DNA of 64,000 nt from Streptomyces sp. HmicA12 (GTDB taxonomy: Bacteria > Actinomycetota > Actinomycetes > Streptomycetales > Streptomycetaceae). Within the stretch, counting starts at the first letter, position 1, and each line of letters starts with the position of its first letter. The notes below the pieces were generated by a model. The model made no database searches, was not told where the DNA came from, and saw only the letters and a list, made by a program, of their open reading frames with translations. The stretch spans positions 56,723-120,722 of the forward strand of contig NZ_KB891815.1 in the NCBI RefSeq assembly GCF_000373565.1. The letters run 5' to 3'. Shown in pieces: positions 39,946 through 49,430 of the stretch. The position numbers and the translations under genes are program-made.

Positions 39946-42597
39946 ATGACATCGAGCCACCCGCACGCGAACGTCCCCCAGCCCGGCCCCGCCAGACGCA
40001 CCGTCCTCGCCGCCGGCACGGCAGCCGTGGCACTGTCCGCGGCCGGGCTCGCCGGCGCGAATCCCGCGTCCGCGGCGAGCAAGGGCGGACCTGCCGCCCC
40101 CTCGCGCCCCGCCGCCGAACCGCCGCGCGTCGGAACCGGCTGGCAGCGCTACGTCCAGGCGCCGGCCTCCCGCACCGTGCGCCCCGTCCGCACCCTCGCC
40201 TCCACCGGTGACGTGTCCCGGCCCGAGGCGCTGCTGAAGCCGGGTGGCCCCGTGACGGTCCTGCGCAGGGCGGAGCCCGAACCCGCTCCCCGCTGGCCCG
40301 AGGGGACCACGGCCGAGGCGTCGTCCACGCATGCCGGCAACAACGGGGGCGACGGGCAGCCCCGTACGTACGACGCCTCCCATGCCGTGGACGGGGACCC
40401 GGACACGTTCTGGAACGACGACACGCAAGGCACCTTTCCTGACACCCTCACCGTGACACTGCCCGCCGAGCAGGAGCTGACCGGCATCACCGTCGTCTCC
40501 AACAGCGACGGCGTACCGACCGACTTCACGGTCGACGTGTGGCACGACGATGCGTGGAAGCGGGCCGCCATCTGCTCCGACAACGATGTCATCCAGTGCG
40601 CGGTGCCGTTCACCGCCGCGTTCCCGGCCTCCAAGGTCCGCATCACCGTGACCGGGGTGCAGGACACCCAGAGCGGTGCGTTCACCCGCATCAATGAAGT
40701 GTGGCCGCAGGCCGTCAAGGCCGTCGAACCGCCCAGTGTGACCGTCGACTTCGGCAAGGTCGTCGTCGGGCACCCGCGCATCCGGTTCGCCGGAGCCTCC
40801 GACAACTCCCCCGGTGTCCGTGTCGCGTTCTCCGAGACCGAGCAGTTCCTCACCGACCGCAGCGACTTCACACGCAACGACCAGGCGGGCGGGGCGAGTC
40901 GGGGCACCGACCAGTTCGCGGTGCCCGCGCGCGGCGCCGACTGGCTGGACCACAAGGGCTTCCAGGCCGGGGACAAGGTGTTCGCGGACGGGCTGCACGG
41001 CTTCCGCTACCTCAAGATCACGCTGGACGCGCTCGCGTCGGACGCGCCGGCCGCCCGGCCCTGGGGCACGGTCGAAGTGGACTCCGTGAGCCTGGAGTTC
41101 ACGGCGTACCTGGGCACGCCGAGCAGCTACCGCGGCTGGTTCCTGTGCTCCGACGACGACCTCAACCGCTACTGGTACGGGGCCTCGTACACCAATGAGC
41201 TCGTCACCGACACCTTCCGCCGCGACGACGTCGATCCACGCAATGCCTGGAGCGCCTCACTGGAGGGCCAACTCGTCCTGCACGACGGCCCGAAGCGCGA
41301 CCGCGACCCCTACGTCGGGGACCTGGCGGTGTCGGCGCGCACTCTCTACCTCACGCACGACGACGCGGCGGCCGCCTCCCGCAACGTCCTCGCCGACCTG
41401 GCCGAGCACCAGCGCGCCGACGGCTGGATCCCGCCGGCCTCGATCAACAACTACACACTTCCGCTGTTCGACTATCCGCTGTGGTGGGTGACGTGCAGCT
41501 GGGACTACGTCCTCTACACCGGCGACCGCGCCTACGCCACGCGCTACTACCCGAACCTGGTGAAGGTGCTCGACACCTGGTACCCGAGCGTGACGGACGA
41601 CGCGGGACTGCTGAGCAAGGGGCTCAACGGGACGAGCGGGTACGGGGACTACGCCTTCCTGAACCGCACCGGGCGCATCACGTACTACAACGTCAACTAC
41701 GTCCAGGCGCTCCGGGACTCCGCCCGCCTCGCGCGCTGGCTGGGGCACGCGGACGACGCGGACCGCTGGGACAAGCGGGCCGGACAGGTCGCCGACGCGG
41801 TCAACGCGCACCTGTGGGACGAGAAGGCGGGCGCCTATCTCGACTCCTCGACGGGTCCGGTACGGCACGCCCAGGACGGCAACGCCATCGCCGTCACCTC
41901 GCAGGTCGCGGACGCCGAGCGGGCGGCCTCGGCCCTCGCCCACCTCGACGCCACCACCCGACGGCCGTACGGCAACGCCTTCATGGACAACGACACGATC
42001 TTCGACGGCGCCTCGCAGCGGGTGTACGCCTTCACGTCGTACCCGGAGATCGTCGCCCGGTTCGAGACGGGGCGGGTCGACTCCGCGCTGGACCAGATCC
42101 GGCGCACGTACGGCTGGATGGACCGGCACGATCCCGGCATCACGCACTGGGAGGGCATCGGTCCGGGCGGCTCCCTGTACGAGGACGCGTACACGAGCAT
42201 GGCGCACGGCTGGTCGACCGGCGTGCTGCCCGCTCTCACCCATCAGCTCCTCGGCGCCCTTCCCCTCTCTCCCGGCTACGCCACCTGGCAGGTGCGGCCG
42301 AACCCCGGTGACGTGGACTGGGCGCAGGGGCAACTGCCCACACCGCACGGCCCGTTGGGCGTGGAGTGGCGCACCTCCGGATCCGGCTTGAGCCTGACGG
42401 TGCGCGTGCCCGGCGGGACGCGGGGGTCGGTGGCCCTGCCCGGGGAGCCGGGGCGGCTGCTCGTGCGGCAGGGACGGCGTGTGCTGTGGGACGGGCGTGG
42501 GGAGACCTCCGGTGCCGCCCGTGTCGAGGCCGGGCGGGTCACCGTGACGTCCCTCGGCGAGGGGACCCACACGTTCACGGCCGTACCGATCGGCTGA
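39946..42597 (+). CDS. secreted alpha-L-rhamnosidase-like protein (GH78) with a discoidin-like domain
   Basis: 883 residues. A Tat-type signal (RRTVLAAGTAAVALSAAGLA) targets it outside the cell. Residues about 120-250 form a discoidin/F5-8C-type carbohydrate-binding domain (YDASHAVDGDPDTFWND and PDTLTVTLPAEQELTGITVV). Next comes a beta-sandwich region, then the six-hairpin GH78 domain (SDDDLNRYWYGASYTNELVT, DDVDPRNAWSASLEGQL, and WEGIGPGGSLYEDAYTSMAH). A C-terminal beta domain ends it. Likely cuts rhamnose or a related residue from plant polysaccharide. No signal of other genes in the transcript. Substrate not proven. Confidence 0.85.
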   Translation: MTSSHPHANVPQPGPARRTVLAAGTAAVALSAAGLAGANPASAASKGGPAAPSRPAAEPPRVGTGWQRYVQAPASRTVRPVRTLASTGDVSRPEALLKPGGPVTVLRRAEPEPAPRWPEGTTAEASSTHAGNNGGDGQPRTYDASHAVDGDPDTFWNDDTQGTFPDTLTVTLPAEQELTGITVVSNSDGVPTDFTVDVWHDDAWKRAAICSDNDVIQCAVPFTAAFPASKVRITVTGVQDTQSGAFTRINEVWPQAVKAVEPPSVTVDFGKVVVGHPRIRFAGASDNSPGVRVAFSETEQFLTDRSDFTRNDQAGGASRGTDQFAVPARGADWLDHKGFQAGDKVFADGLHGFRYLKITLDALASDAPAARPWGTVEVDSVSLEFTAYLGTPSSYRGWFLCSDDDLNRYWYGASYTNELVTDTFRRDDVDPRNAWSASLEGQLVLHDGPKRDRDPYVGDLAVSARTLYLTHDDAAAASRNVLADLAEHQRADGWIPPASINNYTLPLFDYPLWWVTCSWDYVLYTGDRAYATRYYPNLVKVLDTWYPSVTDDAGLLSKGLNGTSGYGDYAFLNRTGRITYYNVNYVQALRDSARLARWLGHADDADRWDKRAGQVADAVNAHLWDEKAGAYLDSSTGPVRHAQDGNAIAVTSQVADAERAASALAHLDATTRRPYGNAFMDNDTIFDGASQRVYAFTSYPEIVARFETGRVDSALDQIRRTYGWMDRHDPGITHWEGIGPGGSLYEDAYTSMAHGWSTGVLPALTHQLLGALPLSPGYATWQVRPNPGDVDWAQGQLPTPHGPLGVEWRTSGSGLSLTVRVPGGTRGSVALPGEPGRLLVRQGRRVLWDGRGETSGAARVEAGRVTVTSLGEGTHTFTAVPIG

Positions 42598-42604
42598 CCG
42601 CGGC

Positions 42605-42709
42605 GGTCAGCGGGCTGCCGACACCTCTGCGCCAAGGCCTTCGGGCTGCTTGACCGCCTTGGCGCGCGGGTCGACGTCGAGGTCGACGTCGATGAGCAGC
42701 CCGCTGACC
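42605..42709. repeat. nested inverted repeats between two genes
   Basis: An outer 14-bp perfect inverted repeat (GGTCAGCGGGCTGC at 42605-42618 and its complement at 42696-42709) encloses an inner 9-bp one (GCGCCAAGG at 42629-42637, complement at 42657-42665). The transcript could fold into a long stem with an internal stem. It starts 8 bp after the GH78 stop. On the minus strand a short coding-like stretch (VSGLLIDVDLDVDPRAKAVK) also runs through it, possibly a gene relic. Confidence 0.55.
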
Positions 42710-42900
42710 CTCGCCCGCCCAGGGACAGCACGCCGGGTCGGGCGGGATTGTCCGAACGAGCGCCAGGGACGCCTCGCAGCGTCGTGCAACCACACTCAGG
42801 CGCCAAAGTATGGTGCCCCACCACATGTGCCACTGACCTGCGTCTTCCTACCTTGTGGCAGCACGCAGACGTCCCCCCTCCCCGCCTGGAAGTGGTGCAC
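42710..42900. other. upstream region of the MHS transporter gene
   Basis: No gene is recognised. It should contain the promoter of the MHS transporter; no clear operator or promoter was identified by eye. Confidence 0.4.
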
Positions 42901-44304
42901 ATGGCCTCCGCAGCATCCGCTCCGCCGACTCCGACAGCACCGAGCCACCTCAAGCGCATTGTCGCGGCGAGCCTGATCGGCACCACGATCGAGTGGTACG
43001 ACTTCTTCCTGTACGGCTCCGCCGCCGCGCTCGTCTTCAACAAGCTGTTCTTCCCCGGCTCCGACCCGCTCGTCGGCACCCTGCTCTCCTTCCTGACGTA
43101 CGCCGTCGGGTTCGCCGCCCGTCCGCTGGGCGCGTTGGTCTTCGGCCACTACGGCGACCGCCTCGGCCGCAAGAAGCTGCTGGTGATCAGCCTGTTGATG
43201 ATGGGCGGCGCCACCTTCGCCATCGGGCTGCTGCCCACGCACGCCACGGTCGGCTCGGCCGCGCCGGTGCTGCTGACGTCGTTGCGCCTGATCCAGGGCT
43301 TCGCCCTCGGCGGCGAATGGGGCGGAGCCGTGCTGCTCGTCTCCGAGCACGGGGACGCCGAGCGCCGGGGCTTCTGGGCCTCCTGGCCGCAGACCGGAGC
43401 GCCCGCGGGGCAACTCCTCGCCACCGGTGTGCTGTCGGCGCTCACCGCGCTGATGTCCGACGCCACGTTCACCGCGTGGGGCTGGCGCATTCCGTTCCTG
43501 CTGTCCGGCCTGCTGGTGATCGTCGGTCTGTGGGTGCGCCTGTCCGTCGATGAATCGCCCGTGTTCAAGGCCGCGTTGGCCCGCGCCGAGGCCCGCAAGG
43601 CGGCCGACAGCGACGTGGTGGAGAAGATGCCGCTCGTCGCCGTGCTGCGCCACCACTGGCGCGACGTCCTCGTCGCCATCGGCGCCCGCATGGCCGAGAA
43701 CATCAGCTACTACGTCATCACCGCCTTCATCCTCGTCTACGCGGTCCAGGCGGCCGAGGTCTCCAAGCAGACCGCGCTGAACGCCGTACTCATCGCGTCC
43801 GCCGTCCACTTCGCCGTGATCCCGGCCTGGGGTGCCCTGTCGGACCGGGTCGGGCGCCGTCCGGTGTATCTGCTCGGCGCCGCCGGTGTCGGCGTGTGGA
43901 TGTTCCCGTTCTTCTCCCTCGTCGACACGGCGAGCTTCGGCAACCTGATCCTGGCCGTCACGGTCGGCCTCGTCCTGCACGGCGCCATGTACGCCCCGCA
44001 GGCCGCCTTCTTCTCCGAGATGTTCGCGACGCGGATGCGGTACTCCGGTGCCTCCATCGGCGCGCAGTTCGCCTCCGTCGCGGCCGGTGCGCCGGCGCCG
44101 CTGATCGCCACGGCGCTGCTCGACAGCTCCGGCGAGTCCACGCTGATCTCGCTCTACGTGATCGCCGCCGCGGTCATCACGCTGATCGCCGTCGCCGTCG
44201 CCAAGGAGACCCGGAACCGCGACCTGGCCGACATCGACAGGGAGGACGAAGGCGCCGGTGCGGTCGTGGTGGAGCAGCCCGCCGACGCCTCGCACCGCGT
44301 CTGA
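42901..44304 (+). CDS. MHS-family MFS transporter (organic-acid symporter-like)
   Basis: 467 residues of the metabolite:H+ symporter family, with twelve predicted helices. Signatures are SLIGTTIEWYDFFLYGSAAA in TM1, FGHYGDRLGRKKLL as motif A, and GFALGGEWGGAVLL. MHS members take up citrate, shikimate, 2-oxoglutarate, glycine betaine or hydroxy-acids. It converges with the PucR gene and is near a 3-hydroxybutyrate-type dehydrogenase gene, so a short hydroxy-acid is a reasonable guess for the substrate. The start is the ATG at MASAAS with GGAAG upstream. Confidence 0.9.
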   Translation: MASAASAPPTPTAPSHLKRIVAASLIGTTIEWYDFFLYGSAAALVFNKLFFPGSDPLVGTLLSFLTYAVGFAARPLGALVFGHYGDRLGRKKLLVISLLMMGGATFAIGLLPTHATVGSAAPVLLTSLRLIQGFALGGEWGGAVLLVSEHGDAERRGFWASWPQTGAPAGQLLATGVLSALTALMSDATFTAWGWRIPFLLSGLLVIVGLWVRLSVDESPVFKAALARAEARKAADSDVVEKMPLVAVLRHHWRDVLVAIGARMAENISYYVITAFILVYAVQAAEVSKQTALNAVLIASAVHFAVIPAWGALSDRVGRRPVYLLGAAGVGVWMFPFFSLVDTASFGNLILAVTVGLVLHGAMYAPQAAFFSEMFATRMRYSGASIGAQFASVAAGAPAPLIATALLDSSGESTLISLYVIAAAVITLIAVAVAKETRNRDLADIDREDEGAGAVVVEQPADASHRV

Positions 44305-44322
44305 CGACGCAGCAGGTCCGCC

Positions 44323-44351
44323 GACCCCGCACGCCGCGCGCGTGCGGGGTC
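44323..44351. terminator. bidirectional terminator between MHS and PucR genes
   Basis: GACCCCGCACG and its complement enclose a 7-nt loop in the gap between the converging genes. The right arm overlaps the PucR stop codon. Confidence 0.6.
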
Positions 44352-46287
44352 AGCGTATGTCCGGGCTCGCCAACCGGTGCAGTCGCAGGGCGAGTTGGAT
44401 CTCCAGGGCTCGCTCGGGCGACTGCCAGTCGGGGCCGAGGAGGCTGCCGATCCGCTCCAGACGCTGCGCGACCGTGTTCACGTGGACGTGCAGCGTGTCC
44501 TTGGTGCGGGCGGGGCTCATCCCGGACGCAAAGTAGGCGCCCAGGGTCTGCACGAGGTCGGTGCCTCTGCGCTCGTCGTACGTGACGACCTCACCGATGG
44601 TGCGGGCGACGAACCCGGTGATGTCCCGGCTGTCGGCGAGCAGCAGCCCCAGGAAACCGAAGGCTTCGGCGGCCGCTCCCTCGCCCGTCCTGCCGAGCGC
44701 GCGCAGGGCGTCGAGGCAGCGGCGCGCCTCCGCGTAGGCCGCGGCCGCCGTCTCCGCTCGGGTGACGAGCGAGGCGACCGGCGCGGAGGCACCGACGGTG
44801 ACCGACTCGTGGGTCGCCGCGGACAGCCGCTTGGCCACGAGCCCCGCGAGCGCGGAGGCCGTGTCTTCCGCGCCGAGCGGGAGCAGCAGCACCGTCCCGC
44901 CGTCACGCGCGGCGGCCAGACCGTGCCGGGTGGCGGCGAGATGCCCGGCGGCGGCGCCCAGACGGCGGCGCGCGGCCGCCTCCTCCTCGGCGTCGGTCGC
45001 GTCGGTCTCCAGGCGGGCCGCGAGCACCACGTGCGTGGCGTCCAGGTCGGCGTCGAGGCGGGCGGCCCGCTCACGCAAAAGGCGCGGGTCCCGGTCGCGG
45101 GCGTCGAGCAGATCGTCCAACAGCTCGCCGCGTACCCGCTGTTCGGCCTCGGAGGCGGAGCGCCGGGCGAGCAGCAGCAGGGACGTGACCATGGCGGCGC
45201 GCTCCAGGGTGCGCTGGTCGACCGGGTCGAGCCCGGGGTGGCCGCGCAGCACGAGGGCGCCGAGGAGTTCGCCGCCGGCGGCGACGGCCGCGACCCAGTC
45301 CTGGCCGCGGCGCACCGCGTGGCCTTCGGCGCGGGAGGCTTCGAGGGCTTCGGCGGGTGCTGTGTCCGCGTCGGTGAACTCCACCGTGCCGTCCAGGACT
45401 TGGGACACGGCGGCGGCCACGTCGTGCACGCCGCCACCACGCAGTACCAGCTCGGCGAGCCGGTCGTGCACGTCCGACGCCCGCTCGATGACGCCGCTGC
45501 GGTCGCGGATGATCTCGTTGGCCCGCTCGAGACCGGCGAGCGCCTCGCGGGTCTCCGTGAGCAGGTTCGCCGCGTCGATGGCCGCGGCGGCGAGCGCGGC
45601 GAAGGAGCCGAGCAGCGCGATCTCCTCACGCGCGAAGACCCGGGCTCGACGGTCCGACGCGAAGAGCACGCCGATGACCTGGGGGCCCAGCATCAGCGGC
45701 ACACCGAGGATGGCCACGAGCCCCTCGTCGTGGACGCCGGCGTCGATGGTGCGGGTGTGCTGGAAGCGCACGTCCTGCCCGTAGTTGTCGGTCACGTACG
45801 GCCGTGCGGTCTGGGCGACGAGCCCGCCGAGGCCCTCCCCCATGCCCAGCCGCAACTGCTGGAAGCGCGCGGCGACGGATCCTTCGGTGACGCGCATGTA
45901 CGTGTCGCCCCTGGCCGGGTCGTTCAGCGTCAGGTACGCGACGTCCGTGCCGAGCAGGGAGCGGGCGCGCTGCACGATGGCCTGCAGGACCGCGTCGAGG
46001 TCACGCAGGCCCGCCAGGTCGTGGGCGGTCTCGAACAGGGCGGACAGCTCCGCCTCGCGCCGCCGCCTGCCCTCCATCTCCTCGCGCACCCCGAGCGCGA
46101 GCAGCTTGGCCGCTTCCAGGACCGCTATCCGCGCGGGCGGCACGCCCTCCGCGCGGGCGAGCAGCACGGGCTTCTCGTACGCGTCGGCGGAGGCGCCCCT
46201 GGCGAGCAGCTCCAGGAACGGGGCCTGCGGGTCCCCCGTGTCCACCGGGTCGGAGGCTGCGGCTGTGTGCGGATGGTGGTGCGACAT
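44350..46287 (-). CDS. GAF-PucR (CdaR-type) transcriptional regulator
   Basis: 645 residues. The GAF domain spans about residues 75-230 (LFETAHDLAGLRDLDAVLQA, VTDNYGQDVRFQHTRTIDAG, ILGVPLMLGPQVIGVLFASD). The C-terminal PucR helix-turn-helix is TLGAYFASGMSPARTKDTLH then VHVNTVAQRLERIGSLL. Between lies a GGDEF-like/CdaR-type central domain with AAAAYAEARRCLDALRALGR. This organisation is common for regulators of catabolic genes. It lies upstream of the 3-hydroxybutyrate-type dehydrogenase gene in the same orientation and converges with the MHS transporter gene, so it may regulate these in response to a hydroxy-acid or related ligand. Confidence 0.88.
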   Translation of the reverse strand: MSHHHPHTAAASDPVDTGDPQAPFLELLARGASADAYEKPVLLARAEGVPPARIAVLEAAKLLALGVREEMEGRRRREAELSALFETAHDLAGLRDLDAVLQAIVQRARSLLGTDVAYLTLNDPARGDTYMRVTEGSVAARFQQLRLGMGEGLGGLVAQTARPYVTDNYGQDVRFQHTRTIDAGVHDEGLVAILGVPLMLGPQVIGVLFASDRRARVFAREEIALLGSFAALAAAAIDAANLLTETREALAGLERANEIIRDRSGVIERASDVHDRLAELVLRGGGVHDVAAAVSQVLDGTVEFTDADTAPAEALEASRAEGHAVRRGQDWVAAVAAGGELLGALVLRGHPGLDPVDQRTLERAAMVTSLLLLARRSASEAEQRVRGELLDDLLDARDRDPRLLRERAARLDADLDATHVVLAARLETDATDAEEEAAARRRLGAAAGHLAATRHGLAAARDGGTVLLLPLGAEDTASALAGLVAKRLSAATHESVTVGASAPVASLVTRAETAAAAYAEARRCLDALRALGRTGEGAAAEAFGFLGLLLADSRDITGFVARTIGEVVTYDERRGTDLVQTLGAYFASGMSPARTKDTLHVHVNTVAQRLERIGSLLGPDWQSPERALEIQLALRLHRLASPDIR

Positions 46288-46430
46288 GCTCAACAGGATT
46301 ACCCGCCGTACGGCCGGCCCCGCCAGCCCTGTGGACAACTCGAAGGATCACGAGACTGTGGTCGCTCGGACGAGCGACCACAGATCCCGACAAAGATGGA
46401 CGAACCACCAGCGATGGAGAGCTCGGTGGC

Positions 46431-47228
46431 TCAGTGAGCGGTCCAGCCGCCGTCGAGGACCATCGACGTCCCGGTCATGAACGACGCCTGCGGTGTGCAC
46501 AGGTACGCTACCGCCTCGGCGACCTCGTCCGGCTCGATGAGCCGCTTGACGGCGCTGTCCTGCAGCAGCACCTCGCTGAGCACCCGCTCCTCGGGGATGC
46601 CGTGCGCGGCGGCCTGGTCGGCGATCTGCCGTTCGACGAGCGGGGTGCGGACGTAGCCGGGGTTCACGCAGTTCGAGGTGACGCCGTGCGGGGCGCCTTC
46701 CAGGGCGACCGTCTTCGACAGGCCCTCGATCCCGTGCTTGGCGGTGACGTACGCGGACTTGAAGGCGGAGGCGCGCAGGCCGTGCACCGACGACACGTTC
46801 ACGATGCGGCCCCAGTTCTGGCCGTACATGTGCGGGAGCGCGCCGCGGATCAGCCGGAACGGGGCCTCCACCATCACCGTGAGCACGGTGTGGAACACGT
46901 CGGTGGGGAACTCCTCGACCGGGCGCACCAGCTGGATCCCGGCGTTGTTCACGAGGACGTCGGTGCCGGCCGCCGCGGACTCGGCGGCGTCGAGGTCGGT
47001 CAGGTCCAGGACGTACGGCTCGATGCCCACGGCCGCTTCGGCCAGCGCGTCGAGCCCGGCCGCGTCCCGGTCCACCGCGCGCACTTTGGCGCCCGCGGCG
47101 GCCAGGCGCAGCGCACAGGCCCGGCCGATACCGCTGGCGGCGCCGGTGACGAGTGCCGTGCGTCCGCCGAGGTCGAGCGGCGTGAGCTGCGGCGTGGGAG
47201 GTGGGGTGTCAGGCGTGTGCGGGGTCAT
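46431..47228 (-). CDS. 3-hydroxybutyrate dehydrogenase-like SDR
   Basis: 265 residues of the short-chain dehydrogenase family. The NAD site is ALVTGAASGIGRACA, the NAG motif is DVLVNNAGIQLVRPVEEFP, and the catalytic Ser-Tyr-Lys is in NVSSVHGLRASAFKSAYVTA followed by KHG. The VNNAGIQ and VHGLRAS segments and the long C-terminal substrate loop (IADQAAAHGIPEERVLSEVL, LLQDSAVKRLIEP) match D-3-hydroxybutyrate dehydrogenase. It would oxidise 3-hydroxybutyrate to acetoacetate with NAD. Next to a PucR regulator and near an MHS permease. Confidence 0.88.
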   Translation of the reverse strand: MTPHTPDTPPPTPQLTPLDLGGRTALVTGAASGIGRACALRLAAAGAKVRAVDRDAAGLDALAEAAVGIEPYVLDLTDLDAAESAAAGTDVLVNNAGIQLVRPVEEFPTDVFHTVLTVMVEAPFRLIRGALPHMYGQNWGRIVNVSSVHGLRASAFKSAYVTAKHGIEGLSKTVALEGAPHGVTSNCVNPGYVRTPLVERQIADQAAAHGIPEERVLSEVLLQDSAVKRLIEPDEVAEAVAYLCTPQASFMTGTSMVLDGGWTAH

Positions 47229-47443
47229 GGTCCGCACCCTAGGCAGTCGGTCAACGCCGCCCGATGTGGTCGGCACCCATACTTCGTGTCCCGCTCATGG
47301 CCGCTGACCATGCCTGCCCGAAGAGATCTGGGGAGTGCGGGATCTCTACGCGAACTGCGACGGACTGCTGGAACAGCAGGACTTGTCATGAAACCGTTAG
47401 CCCGTTCATCGCGCCCCATAGGGCCCCCGATAAACTCATCCAC

Positions 47444-48319
47444 ATGGTTCGATCGTCCCGCGGTGAGGCGACCCCCGGGATGTGGCGGCGCGAGTCCGGC
47501 ACCACGGTTCGGCAAGGTGTGCCGCTCTCGGAGGAGTCAGCGGCCTCTTTCACCATCCTCGCCGGGTTTCACATACCCCGCGTCCCCACGGAGTGGACGC
47601 CACATTCGCATGACTTGCACGAGCTCGTCTGGGTACGCGGGGGAACCCTGACCTCCCGGGTGGACGACCGCGTCTTCACCGTGGTCGAGGGGCACGGGCT
47701 GTGGATGCCCGCCGGCGTGGTGCACGGAGGCCGGGCCACGGCGGGGGCGAAGTTCCATGACGCGTTCTTCGCTCCCGACCGCACACCGTTCGCGTTCGGG
47801 GAACCGAAGGCGATCGCGATGACTCCGTTGCTCGAGTCGCTGCTGACGCACCTGTCCCGCACGGATCTCGACACGGCGGCCAGGGCACGGGCCGAGGCGG
47901 TCGTGTTCGACGTGATCCAGCCGTCGGAGCGCCAGTTCGCGCTGCGGCTGCCCGGCGACGCGCGGATCGACGCCATCGCCGAAGCGCTGCTGGACGATCC
48001 CGGCGACAGCCGCTCGCTGGAGGAGTGGGCACGGCGGCTGGGGACCAGCGATCGCACGATCACCCGCGCGTTCCGACAGGCGACAGGTCTCACCTTCGCG
48101 CAGTGGCGGCAGATGCTGCGCGTGCACCGGGCGCTGCTGCTCCTCTCCGAGGGGTTCGACGTGCTGACCGTCTCCGAGGTGCTCGGCTACGCCCAGGCCA
48201 GCACGTTCATCGCCGCCTTCCGGCGGATCATGGGAACCACTCCGGGCGCGTTCTTCGACGCGGGCGCAGACACCCCCGTAGATGTCCGGAATCCCGTATC
48301 GGGTGTCCAGAACTCCTGA
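47444..48319 (+). CDS. AraC-family regulator (cupin type), siderophore uptake locus
   Basis: About 291 residues. The N-terminal cupin-like domain has TPHSHDLHELVWVRGG and the turn WMPAGVVHGG. The C-terminal AraC domain reads SLEEWARRLGTSDRTITRAF and then TVSEVLGYAQASTFIAAFRR. A second ATG 12 codons later is also possible. It is encoded upstream of siderophore ABC genes and so probably activates them, like AraC proteins known to respond to iron-siderophores. The iron-box-like site is in the gap downstream of the gene. Confidence 0.85.
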   Translation: MVRSSRGEATPGMWRRESGTTVRQGVPLSEESAASFTILAGFHIPRVPTEWTPHSHDLHELVWVRGGTLTSRVDDRVFTVVEGHGLWMPAGVVHGGRATAGAKFHDAFFAPDRTPFAFGEPKAIAMTPLLESLLTHLSRTDLDTAARARAEAVVFDVIQPSERQFALRLPGDARIDAIAEALLDDPGDSRSLEEWARRLGTSDRTITRAFRQATGLTFAQWRQMLRVHRALLLLSEGFDVLTVSEVLGYAQASTFIAAFRRIMGTTPGAFFDAGADTPVDVRNPVSGVQNS

Positions 48320-48356
48320 TTGTCGACGCGGCAAGCGGAATATAGCCTTCTCGAAG

Positions 48357-48375
48357 TTAGGTAACCCTTAGCTTA
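48357..48375 (+). promoter_or_regulatory. iron-box-like operator (DmdR/IdeR type)
   Basis: TTAGGTAACCCTTAGCTTA matches the DtxR-family consensus (TTAGGTTAGGCTAACCTAA) at 13 of 19 positions, including the strong TTAGGT half. It lies upstream of the ABC ATPase of a siderophore importer, so iron-dependent repression is likely. Confidence 0.55.
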
Positions 48376-48490
48376 GTTGCTGCCTGCCGCGGACGGCGTT
48401 GTTCCTGCGTGGGAACGTTCGCGGACCTGCCGGTGCAGGCCGGTCGGAGGGTGCCGTACTCCCTGCCCCTCCGACCATGCGGACCCTTCC

Positions 48491-49354
48491 ATGTTCACAA
48501 GCCCCTTCCGGCACGCCGACCGTTCGGTGGCGGCGCCCGCCGCACCGGTGGCCGCCCTCAACGGGCACGACCTGGTGCTGCGGTACGGCGGCGTCCCGGT
48601 CGTCCACGGCGTCTCGCTCGCCCTGGAACCCGGCCGCGCGACCGCCCTGGTGGGACCGAACGGCAGCGGGAAGTCCACGCTGTTGCGTGCGCTCTCCCGG
48701 CTGCATCGGGTGGACGACGGCCGGGTGACGCTCGGCGCCGCCGAGGGACGGCCCGAACGTGACGCCGCCCTGCTCAGCCCTCGCCAATTCGCCCGCGAGG
48801 TCACGCTGTTCTCCCAGTCGAGGCCCGCACCCCAGGGGCTGACGGTCGCGGAGGTCGTGGCGTTCGGACGCCATCCCCACCGGCGCGGCTTCGCCGGACC
48901 GACCTCCGAGGACCGGGCCGCCGTCGATCGCGCCATGGGCGTCACCGGCGTACGGGACATGGCCGCAAGACCGGTCGGAGAGCTGTCCGGCGGCGAGATG
49001 CAGCGTGTCTGGCTCGCGGCCTGTCTGGCCCAGGACACCGGCGTCGTGCTGCTGGACGAACCGACCAACCACCTGGACCTGCGCTACCAGTTCGAGACGC
49101 TCGACCTGGTACGCGATCTCGTCGAGGAACACGGCATCGCGGTGGGGATCGTGCTGCACGACCTCGACCAGGCATCCCGTGTCGCGGACACGCTGGTCCT
49201 GATGCGTTCCGGCCGCGTGCACGCGATGGGTGCCCCCGTCGACGTCCTCACCGCCGAGAACATCGGCGAGGTCTACGACATCCGCGTCGAGGTCGAGGTC
49301 GACCCCCGCACCGGCCGGCTCCGCATCGACCCGGTCGGGCGTCACGCCTCCTGA
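48491..49354 (+). CDS. iron-siderophore ABC transporter, ATP-binding protein
   Basis: 287 residues. It has the Walker A GPNGSGKST, the signature LSGGEMQRVWLA, Walker B VVLLDEPTNHLDLRYQ and the H-loop HDLDQ. It belongs to the FecE/FepC group, which energises the FecCD permease. The ATG at MFTSPF is chosen; the frame is open upstream without coding character. The binding protein follows after 76 bp and the permease after that. Confidence 0.92.
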   Translation: MFTSPFRHADRSVAAPAAPVAALNGHDLVLRYGGVPVVHGVSLALEPGRATALVGPNGSGKSTLLRALSRLHRVDDGRVTLGAAEGRPERDAALLSPRQFAREVTLFSQSRPAPQGLTVAEVVAFGRHPHRRGFAGPTSEDRAAVDRAMGVTGVRDMAARPVGELSGGEMQRVWLAACLAQDTGVVLLDEPTNHLDLRYQFETLDLVRDLVEEHGIAVGIVLHDLDQASRVADTLVLMRSGRVHAMGAPVDVLTAENIGEVYDIRVEVEVDPRTGRLRIDPVGRHAS

Positions 49355-49430
49355 AGCGGCAACCGCTCCTTCTCCTCTCACCTGCGCCATTTTGCGTACA
49401 GCCGATGAACCCCAAGAAAGAGGATTTGTC

